Program-made: the position numbers and the translations under genes
Origin: Roseibium salinum
GTDB taxonomy: Bacteria; Pseudomonadota; Alphaproteobacteria; Rhizobiales; Stappiaceae
Direction: 5' to 3'
Assembly (NCBI RefSeq): GCF_026240905.1
Contig: NZ_JAPEVI010000003.1
Coordinates: 3,844,001 to 3,908,000 of the forward strand
DNA: 64,000 bases
In this document: piece after piece, positions 19,105 to 28,031 of the stretch
How positions within the stretch are numbered: the stretch's first letter is position 1
How the letters are laid out: every line of letters begins with the position of its first letter
The notes under the pieces: generated by a model
What the model was told of the DNA's origin: nothing
The model's input: only the letters and a program-made list of their open reading frames with translations
The model's database searches: none

Positions 19105-19722
19105 TTATTCGGCCGCGTTCTTTGCTGTAGCGGAGACGCCATACCGTGCCAGGAACATGTCGACGGTTTCGTCGATAATCTTCGCGACTTCCTCGCGTTC
19201 GGGCACGCGGCCGATATGGATGTTCGGGAAAAAACAGCGCGCCTTGATCAGGCCGAGAAACTGCTGCGCGGCGACCGCCGGATCCTCTGCCGCCAGTTTG
19301 CCCTCGCGGGTCGCGCGGTCCATGAATTCGGTGAAGACGGAGAGCTTGGTCATCCGCTTGTCCATGTCGTCTGCAAGTTCCGGGTCGCGGATGGTTTCGC
19401 TCATCACCATGCGGGCCAGACCCATGAAACAGGGATTGACCATGAGCTCGCCCTCCGCCCAGCCGAGGCGCAGCAGCGCGTCGCGGATCGGCAGGTCAGG
19501 ATCGTAAGGGATCTCCAGCGCCGAATTCACCTGGTCGGCGAGGCACTGGTTTATCGCCCGGAACAAGGTGTCCTTGCTGTCGAAGTGATTGTAGACGGTT
19601 CGCTTGGACACCTGAGCGCGTTCGGAAATCCGGTCCATGCTGGCCCCGGCATAACCCTTTTCCTGAAACTCTGCGATGGCGGCTTCGATGATTTGTTTTT
19701 TCTTCTTATCTGAAACTGACAT
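19105..19722 (-). CDS. TetR/AcrR family transcriptional regulator
   Basis: The 205-residue protein starts MSVSDKKKKQIIEAAIAEFQ and has the TetR helix-turn-helix: YAGASMDRISERAQVSKRTVYNHFDSKDTLF. The C-terminal ligand domain resembles the AcrR/TetR_C_7 group (LGLIKARCFFPN). The ATG at 19722 follows AGGA closely; an in-frame extension of 21 codons upstream is unlikely to be coding. It is divergent from the molybdenum oxidoreductase genes and the shared 182-base region contains a TGTAAAC palindrome, so it probably represses them and itself. Confidence 0.9.
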   Translation of the reverse strand: MSVSDKKKKQIIEAAIAEFQEKGYAGASMDRISERAQVSKRTVYNHFDSKDTLFRAINQCLADQVNSALEIPYDPDLPIRDALLRLGWAEGELMVNPCFMGLARMVMSETIRDPELADDMDKRMTKLSVFTEFMDRATREGKLAAEDPAVAAQQFLGLIKARCFFPNIHIGRVPEREEVAKIIDETVDMFLARYGVSATAKNAAE

Positions 19723-19803
19723 TCCTATCTCATATTCACCCCTGTGCGCATTTCTGTCCGATGACAGTGCCCCCACCCCTTTCATCCCAGAATTCCGCCC
19801 TTA

Positions 19804-19823
19804 TGTAAACTAGGGCGTTTACA
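19804..19823. promoter_or_regulatory. candidate TetR operator, TGTAAAC-N6-GTTTACA
   Basis: A perfect inverted repeat with 7-base arms and a 6-base spacer lies between the divergent TetR regulator and the oxidoreductase operon. A further GTTTAC half-site is at 19857-19862. Position and symmetry fit a TetR-family operator; no footprint is implied. Confidence 0.65.
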
Positions 19824-19904
19824 GATACAAAATTCCTGATTAGACTATACGGTGTAGTTTACTTCCTTTAGCCAGTTCTGGCCAGCCAAAGGAGATTTCT
19901 CCTC

Positions 19905-20366
19905 ATGTCCGTTACACTGAAAATCAACGGGGAAACGCGCACACTCGACGCCGACCCCGACAGCCCGCTGCTATGGGCGCTGCGCGACGAACTTGGAATG
20001 ACCGGTACCAAATTCGGCTGCGGCATCGCTTCCTGCGGAGCCTGCACCGTTCATCTCGACGGCACCCCGATCCGCTCCTGCCAGACGATGGTGGGAGATC
20101 TGGAGGGTGCTGAAATCACCACGATCGAAGGCATCAACGGCAAGGCGGCCGACGCGATCCAGGCCGCCTGGCAGGACCTGGACGTGCCGCAATGCGGCTA
20201 CTGCCAGTCCGGCCAGATCATGGCGGCCACGGCGCTCCTGAGCGAAACGCCGAAGCCGACCGACGAAGACATCGACGCCGCCATGGACGGCAATGTCTGC
20301 CGCTGTGCCACCTACGCCCGTATCCGCAAGGCAATCCACCTTGCCGCCGACAAGATGGAGGGCTAA
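19905..20366 (+). CDS. (2Fe-2S)-binding small subunit of a xanthine-oxidase-family hydroxylase (IorA-like)
   Basis: The 153-residue protein has both cluster motifs: the plant-type [12 protein letters not shown] with a preceding GTKFG, and the C-terminal [10 protein letters not shown]...CRCATYARI. This is the electron-transfer subunit of two-component molybdenum hydroxylases such as isoquinoline 1-oxidoreductase. It is followed four bases later by the molybdopterin subunit gene. GGAG in AAGGAGATTT precedes the ATG. The natural substrate is unknown; aldehydes and N-heterocycles are common in the family. Confidence 0.93.
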   Translation: MSVTLKINGETRTLDADPDSPLLWALRDELGMTGTKFGCGIASCGACTVHLDGTPIRSCQTMVGDLEGAEITTIEGINGKAADAIQAAWQDLDVPQCGYCQSGQIMAATALLSETPKPTDEDIDAAMDGNVCRCATYARIRKAIHLAADKMEG

Positions 20367-20369
20367 GCC

Positions 20370-22560
20370 ATGCTGCATCTTCTGGAAAGACCGCTTGAAG
20401 CTCCCAAACCGACCCGCCGCACATTCCTGAAACTCTCCGCCGGGGCCGCCGGCGGCCTGGTGCTCGCCATGAAGCTGCCGGGCGCGGCGCAAGCCGCGGC
20501 TGGTGACGGCGAATTCATCCAGCCCTTCGTCCATATCCGCCCGGACAACACCGTGGCTGTCCTGTCCAAGCATCTCGACATGGGCCAGGGCACGGCGAAC
20601 GGCCTGGGTCTGCTCGTCGCCGATGAACTCGATGCCGCCCACGACCAGATGGTCTCTCGAGTTCGCTCCGTCCAATCCGCAGGTTTACGCCAACTCGATG
20701 TTCGGCGTGCAGGGGACCGGCGGTTCGACCGCCATGGCCAACTCCTTCATGCAGTACCGCCAGGCAGGCGCCGCGGCCAAGGCGATGATCATCGTGGCAG
20801 CTGCCCGGGAATGGGGCGTGCCGGCCGCTGAAATCACTGTGTCGAATGGCGTCGTCTCGCACCCGTCCGGCAAGTCCGCCTCGCTCGGAGACCTGGCTGG
20901 CCTTGCGGCGGGGGAAGAGGTTCCGGCGGAACCGGTCCTGAAGACGCCGGATCAATGGGTCTATATCGGCAAGTCCTTCCCGCGGCTTGACGTGAAGAAC
21001 AAGACCTTCGGCGCGCCGAACACCTATACGATCGACTTCCAGCGCGACGGCCTGCTGGTGGCCGTGGTCGCCCGCTCGCCGCGCTTCGGCGGCAAGGTGA
21101 AGTCGTTCGACGCCGGCGAGGCCGAGAAGGTGCCGGGCGTGGTGAAGATCCTTGAGATCCCGAACGGGGTTGCGGTGGTTGCCAGGTCCACGTGGCCGGC
21201 GATCAAGGCCCGCGATCTCCTCAAGGTTGAATGGGACGACAGCGGAGCGGAAATGCGCTCCAGCGACGCCCTGCTGGCCGAGCTCAGGGAGATGACCGCG
21301 GCACCGGGCATCAAGGTACGCGAAGACGGCGACGTCGATGCGGCCCTGGAAAGCGCCGCCAAGGTCATCGAAGCCGACTACGATTTCCCGTTCCTTGCCC
21401 ATGGCACAATGGAACCGCTCGATATCGTCCTTCACTTCGACGGCGAAACCGCCGAGTTCTGGTTCGGTTCCCAGATCCAGACGATCGACCACAACGTCGC
21501 GGCAAACGTGCTCGGCATCGGTTTCGAAAAGGTCAGGATCAACACGTTGTGGGCCGGGGGCTCGTTCGGCCGCCGTGCGCAGGGGGACGCTCATCCGGTT
21601 GCGGAAGTCGCGGCCCTGGCAAAGGCCATGCTCGAAGCAGGCATGGATCCGGCGCCGGTCAAGGTTGTCTGGACTCGCGAGGACGACATGACCGGCGGCT
21701 ACTATCGCCCCATGTCGGCACACAGGATCAGGGTCGGGCTCGACGCGGACAACAATGTCACCGCGTTCAAGTACAACATCGCAGCGAAATCCATCATGAA
21801 GGGAACGCCGTTCGAATCCGTCATGATGAAGGACGGCGTCGACCACAGCATGACCGAGGGTGTGCACGACACGACCTATGCATTCCCGCTCGTCAACATG
21901 GACCAGGCTTTCCAGGAAACGCAGGTCCCGGTTCTGTGGTGGCGCTCCGTGGGGCACACTCACACGGCCTATGTCATGGAAACCATGGTGGACCGCATCG
22001 CCAGGGAAACGGGCAAGGACCCGGTCGCCTATCGTCTGGAGATGATCAAGGAGGACCCGCGCAAGGTGAACGTGCTGAAGCTGGCGGCCGAAAAGGCAGG
22101 CTGGGATACGCTGGCTCCGGAAGGCAGGTTCCGCGGCGTGGCGGTTCACAAGTCCTTCGGCTCCTACGTTGCGGAAGTTGCGGAGATCTCCTTCCGGGAC
22201 GACGGCACCGTGAAGGTCGAAAAGGTCACCGCCGCGGTCGATTGCGGCACGCCGGTCAACCCGGACAATATCCGGGCGCAGGTGGAAGGCGGCATCGGCT
22301 ACGGTCTCGGCGCGATCCTGCGCAATCAGGTCACGCTGACGGACGGCATCGTCGAGGAAACCAACTTCGACACCTACGAGCCGCTGCGCATGTCCGACAT
22401 GCCGGAGATCGAGGTGCATATCGTTCCCTCGACCGAAGCCCCGACCGGCATCGGCGAACCGGGCACGCCGCCCATCGGCCCTGCGGTCGCCAATGCGGTC
22501 GCCGCAGCCAGGAACGAGTGGATCACCAGCCTGCCGCTGGCCAAGGCCGGTCTCGTCTGA
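20370..22560 (+). pseudogene. molybdopterin-binding large subunit (IorB-like), frameshifted
   Basis: Together two reading frames encode a normal-length molybdenum hydroxylase large subunit of about 729 residues. The first frame gives a Tat signal (TRRTFLKLSAGAAGG) and runs to DELDAAHDQM at 20651; the second takes over at about 20653 with LEFAPSNPQVYANSMFG and GTGGSTAMANSF, and continues to the stop at 22560 with intact GIGEPGTPPIGPAVANA near the end. The total length, 2191 bases, is a multiple of three plus one, fitting one inserted base (or two lost) within GGTCTCTC at 20651-20658. In the first frame translation would end at 20831. The rest of the gene shows no decay, so a recent mutation or a sequence error is likely. 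Confidence 0.85.
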
Positions 22561-22604
22561 GAAAGGTTCTTGCCGGACAATTGTGTCGGTGCCGCAAACG
22601 AAGA

Positions 22605-22626
22605 GAGGCCGCCGCGAGGCGGCCTC
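22605..22626. terminator. GAGGCCGCC hairpin, first copy
   Basis: GAGGCCGCC pairs perfectly with GGCGGCCTC around a four-base loop 45 bases after the oxidoreductase stop. There is no T-run. An identical stem recurs at 22801-22822, preceded by a similar GCAAAC sequence in both cases, so the unit has been duplicated around a REP doublet. Confidence 0.6.
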
Positions 22627-22652
22627 CAGGCTGATGACAGACCTCCGGCTCA

Positions 22653-22770
22653 TCATCCCGGACGGAGCGAAGCGGAGATCCGGGATCGGGGAGCCGAGGC
22701 CTGCCGGTTGGAACACCAGGGCTTGTGACTCTCCGATCCCGGCTCGCGCTACGCTTGGCCGGGATGACGA
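22653..22770. repeat. REP-like doublet (two inverted copies of a ~40-base element)
   Basis: A TCATCCCGGACGGAGCGAAG element (22653-22692) is matched, in inverse orientation, by one at 22729-22770; after reverse complementing both share TCATCCCGG at one end and GGGATCGG at the other with a GC-rich centre. This is the arrangement of bacterial interspersed mosaic or REPIN elements. It lies between the two GAGGCCGCC hairpins in the 293-base gap after the oxidoreductase operon. Confidence 0.7.
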
Positions 22771-22800
22771 CGGAGAGGAAGCGGTTTGCCAGCAAACTGA

Positions 22801-22822
22801 GAGGCCGCCGTGAGGCGGCCTC
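22801..22822. terminator. GAGGCCGCC hairpin, second copy
   Basis: This copy has the same nine-base-pair stem as at 22605-22626 with a loop of GTGA, followed on the plus strand by TCTTGCCG. It sits 31 bases from the stop of the minus-strand membrane protein gene and may help terminate either strand. Confidence 0.6.
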
Positions 22823-22853
22823 TTGCCGTTTCAAGCCGCCGGGCTTGGACCTT

Positions 22854-23369
22854 CTAGGCCCGGGCTGTCCGCGTTTCGCGCCAGCGCACGACGGCCGCCG
22901 TGACGAGGCCGAAGATCAGGTGGCCGACCAGCGATGCCCAGGTGAGCTGGATGAAGCCCAGGAAAGGCGGCAGGCCGGCGAAGATATGCGCCATCACGTA
23001 GAGCGCGAAGACCCACAGGCCGATGCCGAAACCGAGGCCGACGATCCACCAGGGCAGGAAAGGCGTTGCAATGCGGGCGATCGGCCGGGCGATGAACAGA
23101 TAGCCGAGCGGATAGAACACGATGCCGACAACGGCGTGGATCGCTTCGGCAAGGAAGAGATTGCGGAAGCCGAAGACGGATTGCACGAGCGCGGCCGGCT
23201 CCAGCGGGCCGCCGACCCAGAACGGCGTGATCGCCCTGGCCCAGACTTCCCAGGCAATGTCGGCGGCAAGGCCGGCGAGGATTGCGGTGACGAAGGTCGC
23301 GGCGGTCAGCGCGGGAAACAGGGATCGCGCGGGCGGTTTCTGCTGAATGGAATTCCCGGTCATGGACAT
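22854..23369 (-). CDS. integral membrane protein of unknown function
   Basis: About 171 residues with four hydrophobic segments: ALTAATFVTAILAGLAADIAW, FLAEAIHAVVGIVFYPLGYLF, WWIVGLGFGIGLWVFALYVMA and the terminal LVGHLIFGLVTAAVV. The pattern resembles small DUF-type membrane proteins related to YagU/DUF1440, but I cannot name the family firmly. The ATG at 23369 is preceded by a G-rich stretch (GGGGGTGAT). Codon use is normal. It is on the same strand as rlmN, 150 bases downstream of it. Confidence 0.65.
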   Translation of the reverse strand: MSMTGNSIQQKPPARSLFPALTAATFVTAILAGLAADIAWEVWARAITPFWVGGPLEPAALVQSVFGFRNLFLAEAIHAVVGIVFYPLGYLFIARPIARIATPFLPWWIVGLGFGIGLWVFALYVMAHIFAGLPPFLGFIQLTWASLVGHLIFGLVTAAVVRWRETRTARA

Positions 23370-23518
23370 CTGGATCACCCCCGTGGTCGATGTTCATTCA
23401 AATGGACGGGACCAACAGTCCCGGCCCATCGGAAATGACGCCAATTGGTGATCCGTTCAAATCACGGAATGGTCAGACCGGATTGACCGGACTTGCGGGT
23501 GCGGCGCGAGGTTCCGCG

Positions 23519-24740
23519 TCAGTCCTGCGCCGTCAGCGCGTCCCGATCCTTCTTGCGCATGCGCTCGGAAGCCGATTTCAGCTGGCCGCAGGCGGCGAAG
23601 ATGTCGCGGCCGCGGGGCGTGCGGATGGGCGAGGCGTAGCCGGCGCGGTTGACGATATCGGCGAATTCCTCGATCCGCTCCCAGTCGGAACACTCGTATT
23701 CGGAGCCCGGCCAGGGATTGAAGGGGATCAGGTTGATCTTGGCCGGAATGCCCTTCAGCAGCCGGACAAGGTCCAATGCGTCCTTGTTGCTGTCGTTGAC
23801 GCCCTTCAGCATCACATATTCGAAGGTGATGCGCTTGGCGTTGGACAGGCCCGGATACTGGCGGCAGGCGTCCAGAAGTGCCTCGAGGTTCCATTTCTTG
23901 TTGATGGGAACCAGAACGTCGCGCAGCTCGTCGCGGACGGCGTGCAGGGAGATGGCCAGCATGCAGCCGATCTCGTCGCCTGTGCGGAAGATCTCCGGCA
24001 CGACACCGGAGGTCGAAAGCGTGATGCGGCGCTTGGACAGCGACAGGCCTTCACCATCGGAGGCGATCAGCAGCGCCTTTTTCACGTTGTCGAAATTGTA
24101 GAGCGGCTCGCCCATACCCATCATGACGATGTTGGACACCAGCCGGCCTTCGGAGGGAACGATGGCGCCCTGCGGCGTATCGGCCTGCGGAAAATCGCCC
24201 AGCCGTTCGCGCGCCATCAGGATCTGCGAGAGGATTTCCTCCGCCGTCAGGTTGCGCACCAGCTTCTGCGTGCCCGTGTGGCAGAAAGTGCAGGTCAGCG
24301 TGCAACCGACCTGCGAGGAGACGCAGAGCGTGCCCCGGCCCTCTTCGGGAATATAGACCGTTTCAACCTCGACCGGGCGGCCGGCGCCGCGCGGGGAAGC
24401 GGAACAGCCATTTGCGCGTGCCGTCGACGGAAATCTGCTCGGAGACGATTTCCGGGCGCTCAATGGCGAAACTCTCGTCGAGTTTGGCACGCAGGTCCTT
24501 GGCGATATTGGTCATCTGCGCGAAGTCGGAAACACCGCGCACATAGAGCCAGTGCCAAAGCTGCGATGCGCGCATGCGCCATTGTTTCGGCGGCACGCCG
24601 ATCGTGCCGAGCGCTTCTCCCAGCTCTTCGCGGCTGAGGCCGATCAGCGTGGGCTTTTCGTCGGCGGGCAGAATTCGTGCCGCCGCTGAAACCGTCTGCG
24701 CGTTCGGATTGTCCCGCGCGATGTCGAGCGTAATCGCCAT
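23519..24740 (-). pseudogene. rlmN: 23S rRNA (adenine-2503-C2)-methyltransferase RlmN, frameshifted
   Basis: Two minus-strand frames together give a full RlmN of about 406 residues. The first (start 24740) encodes the N-terminal domain [12 protein letters not shown] to [11 protein letters not shown]. The second continues with [20 protein letters not shown], the radical-SAM motif [23 protein letters not shown] and a C-terminal CGQLKS. The junction is at about 24390-24395: the total, 1222 bases, is a multiple of three plus one, fitting a lost GC pair or one added base in the CCCGCGCGGCGCC run. RlmN methylates A2503 of 23S rRNA and A37 of some tRNAs and is conserved, so a sequencing error in this GC-rich run is a real possibility. 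Confidence 0.88.
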
Positions 24741-24871
24741 GTCGTGATCCGTTTTCTCATCCGGCGCTGTTCAACGCGTCTGGCTTGTCGGACGCGGCTG
24801 CCGGGCAGCCTGATCTGCAGGCTGGAAATTCAGCACACCCAAAACCACAAACGGTGCCAAAAATCAAGTTT

Positions 24872-24885
24872 TCCCGCGCGGGCAA
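24872..24885 (-). terminator. possible terminator after the IalB-type gene
   Basis: On the minus strand CCCGCGCGGG is followed by AAAACTTGATTTTT. The stem is short and the T-run is displaced, so the call is weak, but it is the only candidate between this gene and rlmN, which begins at 24740. Confidence 0.35.
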
Positions 24886-24953
24886 ACAGAAATGCCCGGC
24901 GGGCGCCCGCGCCCCCCGGGTCGATCTCGAAAACGGAGAAAGAAGCCTGCCGG

Positions 24954-25463
24954 TTACTTGCAGGCCGCGCTTGCGGTATCGATCGCCGCCGTCACGCCGG
25001 ATAGCGAGAACTTATAGGTCGTCTTCGTGCCCCGGCTGGATTCGCCGCTCGCGGTCATTTCCCGGCCGGCTTTCATGGCGGCGACCAGTTGTGCTTCCGT
25101 CGCCGCGTTTTCCACCCAGGCACCGTCATTGTTGGTGAACAGGGTAAAGGCCTTGCCGTCGACATCGACGCTGACCGAGGACTTGTCCTTGAACGGATAG
25201 CCGACAAGCAGGCTCGGCTCCGAACTGACGCCTTCCGCGGGACGGGTCGTCACGAAAAAGAATACATCCCCATGATTTCGGTCTCCGGGGAGCAGCGTGG
25301 TCGGCTTGGTCAGTGCATAGCAGACCTTGCCGCTGCCGCTGGTCAGCGCGTATGCCGCCCAATCATTGTGCTGCTTCAAGAGAGTCGGGGTCTGTGCGAA
25401 AGCCGCTGCACTCGAAACGGCTAGACCTGCAAGGGCTAGAACCAGCGATTTTGCTTTCATCAT
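24954..25463 (-). CDS. invasion associated locus B (IalB) family periplasmic protein
   Basis: The product is 169 residues with a clean Sec signal (LVLALAGLAVSSAAAFAQ). The mature part matches the IalB family: NDWAAYALTSGSGKVCYALTKPT, VGYPFKDKSSVSVDVDGKAFTLF, and a terminal Cys in AACK that may pair with the one in VCYAL. Members are small beta-sandwich periplasmic proteins, first linked to erythrocyte invasion in Bartonella but widespread in non-pathogenic alphaproteobacteria. Two ATG codons (25463, 25460) are possible starts. Confidence 0.85.
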   Translation of the reverse strand: MMKAKSLVLALAGLAVSSAAAFAQTPTLLKQHNDWAAYALTSGSGKVCYALTKPTTLLPGDRNHGDVFFFVTTRPAEGVSSEPSLLVGYPFKDKSSVSVDVDGKAFTLFTNNDGAWVENAATEAQLVAAMKAGREMTASGESSRGTKTTYKFSLSGVTAAIDTASAACK

Positions 25464-25764
25464 CTCCACACCGTTTGGCTATCAGTTTTCGTCGAATTCA
25501 CTTCAATTGCCACCACACATATAAACCTTGCTTTAATGATAAATTAAAGCGGGTTACGAAAGGGTTGAAGCCCCGGCATTTGATGGTGCGATTTTCGACG
25601 CTCCCGTTGTTGTTAAGCCTCTTGCGGCTAATCGCGGCAACAGTGTGGCGGCAAGCCGGAAACCTGGCTTTTGAACGATATCGAAGCCAAATAGATTGCG
25701 GCGTGGCGCGCTTGACGGCGTTTGGGAGTGCCCGACGCGTTCACGTCGCGCCCGAGGAGGCCCA
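25464..25764. other. intergenic region with AT-rich inverted repeat
   Basis: This holds the divergent control region of the IalB-type and VanX-type genes. The half near the IalB gene is AT-rich and contains GCTTTAAT-N5-ATTAAAGC (25530-25550). The other half is GC-rich without a recognised gene. Confidence 0.45.
25530..25550. promoter_or_regulatory. inverted repeat GCTTTAAT-N5-ATTAAAGC
   Basis: A perfect 8-base inverted repeat around GATAA lies 67 bases upstream of the IalB-type start. It may be an operator; alternatively it is a small AT-rich palindrome without function. Confidence 0.45.
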
Positions 25765-26571
25765 TTGAGACAGTCTGCGGAAGAAGCCGGCGCCACTGAA
25801 GCCGCCATCGCCGCGAGGGCGACATTCCGGCGCATGGCGGCCCGGTGTCTTTCCGGGCGGCTGTTTCTGGCCGCGAGCCTCGTCGGATGCTGGTTTCCGG
25901 TCTCCAGCCATGCCGGCGCGCTGCCGGAAGGATTTGTCCATTTGCGCGATGCCGTCCCCGAAATCCGGCAGGACATGCGCTATGCGGGGCGCGAGAACTT
26001 CATGCGCAAGCGTCTGCCGGGGTACCGGGCGGGCGAATGCGTGTTAACCGGGGCGGCGGCGAAGGCGTTGCGCAAGGTGCAGAATGCCGCCGTGAAAGCC
26101 GGGTATTCCCTGGTGGTCTTCGACTGCTACCGGCCGCAGCGCGCCGTGAACGCCATGGTCGACTGGGTCAGGGACGGTACGGGCACCGATCCGGCCTATT
26201 TCCCCGCCGTTCCCCGTTCGCAGCTGATCACCAGGGGCTATATCGGCGCCAAGAGCAGCCATGCGCGGGGGTCGACCGTCGATGTGGGGCTGGAGCCGCT
26301 GTCGGGAGCGCAGCAGGGTGGAGAAACCGGGGCATGCGCCCGCACGGATCCGGGGACCGCTGATTTCGGAACGCCGTTCGACTGCTTCGATCCGGCAAGC
26401 CGAACCGGATCGAAGGCCGTGCCGGTATCGGTGCAGGCGCTGCGCCGGGAACTCGTCGGCCTGATGGGCGCCGGTGGCTTCAGGAACTACCCCGGCGAGT
26501 GGTGGCATTTCACCCTTGCGGACGAGTCGTTTCCCGATACCGCGTTCGATTTCCCGATCGAGCGCCGCTGA
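25765..26571 (+). CDS. D-alanyl-D-alanine dipeptidase (VanX/DdpX, M15 family)
   Basis: With the TTG at 25765, chosen for GAGGAGG at 25754-25760, the protein has 268 residues. An N-terminal hydrophobic segment (FLAASLVGCWFPVSSHAGA) acts as signal. The M15D core has SSHARGSTVDVGL (Zn His and Asp), the Arg of FDCYRPQRAV, and GEWWHFTL (catalytic Glu and third Zn ligand His). It hydrolyses D-Ala-D-Ala, in recycling of peptidoglycan rather than vancomycin resistance since no vanHA genes are present. An ATG at 25834 would give a shorter but still exported form. Confidence 0.88.
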   Translation: MRQSAEEAGATEAAIAARATFRRMAARCLSGRLFLAASLVGCWFPVSSHAGALPEGFVHLRDAVPEIRQDMRYAGRENFMRKRLPGYRAGECVLTGAAAKALRKVQNAAVKAGYSLVVFDCYRPQRAVNAMVDWVRDGTGTDPAYFPAVPRSQLITRGYIGAKSSHARGSTVDVGLEPLSGAQQGGETGACARTDPGTADFGTPFDCFDPASRTGSKAVPVSVQALRRELVGLMGAGGFRNYPGEWWHFTLADESFPDTAFDFPIERR

Positions 26572-26582
26572 GGCCGGCCCTG

Positions 26583-27905
26583 TCAGTCCGCGAATGTCGG
26601 GATGAGTTCGGAAAACGCCGTGTCAGCATATCTGGAGCCGGCAAACACGCTGCCGATTTCGAGCTCAAGCCAGGTCGTTTCAACCGGCGGATCGATGCTG
26701 TAGCGCTTGGCGGCCATCGTGTCCGGCAGGCTGATCGTCTGACTTGTGCCGTCCGACAGCAGGATGGTGGCGGTCCTGACGCGGGCGTTCTTTGTGAAAA
26801 TATCCCGGCTCTTGGCATAGCCATTGACGATTTCGAAGCCTGAGAGTTGCCTTGGGCGGTCAAAGGAAAACAGGATCCGCTCGCCCGTGCCGTCGCCGGA
26901 AACGCCTTCCACCCATGCAGTGGCCGTGTTGCCGTCAAAGAGATTGGCCGGGCCGTAGCGGTTGCCGAATTGCGGATCGAGCACGGAACTCGCGCAGACC
27001 CGCCAGCTTCCGCCAAACCTGTCTGTCGTGCTGCAGGTGCCGCCCTCCAGGGAGGGGAGAGGCAGGTGTCGCGTTTGCGTGAGCGCTGCGGGCGTGCTTG
27101 CGGCATGTTGCACGGTTGCCGCGGCGGCGTCGCCGGACCGTCCGCCGAAATAGAATTCGCCGATCAGGGCCTCGTTCAGCCAGGGAAGCTGCCGCTCGCC
27201 GGTCGTTGCGTAGACGCTTTCGCGCACACGGCCCATCAGGTGGCGGACTTCCAGGTCCGGCGTGTCGATCAGCCGGGCCAGGGCCTCGGTGAAGGGGCTG
27301 TTGCTGCCTTGACCGTCGAGGGCGACGTCTCCGGGCGCGGTGGCGAAGGCGATCATCATGCCGGCCGCGTTGGCTTCGAGCCGGGCAAGCCCGTTGGCCG
27401 TTCCCCGCGACAGCGAGCGTGGCAGCGGATTGTTTCGGCAGGCGTCCAGAAACACCAGTTTCAACCGGGCGCCGGAAGCATCCATGATCTCCAGGAGATC
27501 ATCCGCCCTGACCGCCTGTCCGGGCAGCTCCGTCGATGCCTCCACCACGGCATCGACCGGCAGGAGCCAGTTGCGCCCGTTCACCTGAACGCCGTGGCCG
27601 GCATAGAAGACGACCGCCACATCCGCGCCCTGGGCCTTGCGTCCGAACTGGGTGAGCCCGTCGTAGAAGGCCTTGCGGTCGCCATCGATGATCCGCACGA
27701 CGTCAAAGCCGAGGCCGGTCAGTTTTGCCGTCATCAGATTGGCATCGCTGGCCGGATTTACCAGTGCCGGCATCGCCTTGTACGCGCCGTTGCCGATGAC
27801 CAGGGCGACCTTGCCGTCCGCCCGGGCGGTGCCAGGCTGCACCAGCAGCAACAGGGGAAGCAACAGGGTCAGAAGGCCTGCAATCGCTCTCATCAATCCG
27901 GTCAT
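26583..27905 (-). CDS. caspase-like peptidase (C14 family) with C-terminal F5/8-type beta-sandwich
   Basis: The 440-residue protein has a Sec signal (residues 1-29), then a caspase-fold p20 domain: KVALVIGNGAYKAM at 32-45, catalytic His104 in FYAGHG and catalytic Cys156 in DACRNNP. Residues about 290-440 (GSWRVCASSVLDPQFGNRYGPANLFDGNTATAW) form a discoidin-like or NADase-type glycan-binding domain, also found on other alphaproteobacterial caspase-like proteins. It is predicted to be periplasmic or secreted. It is convergent with the VanX-type gene. Targets are unknown. Confidence 0.86.
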   Translation of the reverse strand: MTGLMRAIAGLLTLLLPLLLLVQPGTARADGKVALVIGNGAYKAMPALVNPASDANLMTAKLTGLGFDVVRIIDGDRKAFYDGLTQFGRKAQGADVAVVFYAGHGVQVNGRNWLLPVDAVVEASTELPGQAVRADDLLEIMDASGARLKLVFLDACRNNPLPRSLSRGTANGLARLEANAAGMMIAFATAPGDVALDGQGSNSPFTEALARLIDTPDLEVRHLMGRVRESVYATTGERQLPWLNEALIGEFYFGGRSGDAAAATVQHAASTPAALTQTRHLPLPSLEGGTCSTTDRFGGSWRVCASSVLDPQFGNRYGPANLFDGNTATAWVEGVSGDGTGERILFSFDRPRQLSGFEIVNGYAKSRDIFTKNARVRTATILLSDGTSQTISLPDTMAAKRYSIDPPVETTWLELEIGSVFAGSRYADTAFSELIPTFAD

Positions 27906-28031
27906 CCGCGTTCAAGAAGCAGTCAGGCCAGAAAACCGTTGCGCTGGAACGAAAGCAAGCGGTTTTCGGGCTCGCGGCCGGCCGGGCCCGTCAATTCGTG
28001 TTGCCGGTCATGTTTCGGGCCGGCAGTGCCG

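Noticed and set aside
20515..22716. 733-codon minus-strand frame opposite the molybdenum enzyme
   Set aside because: It mirrors the codons of a conserved gene and lacks any recognisable domain.
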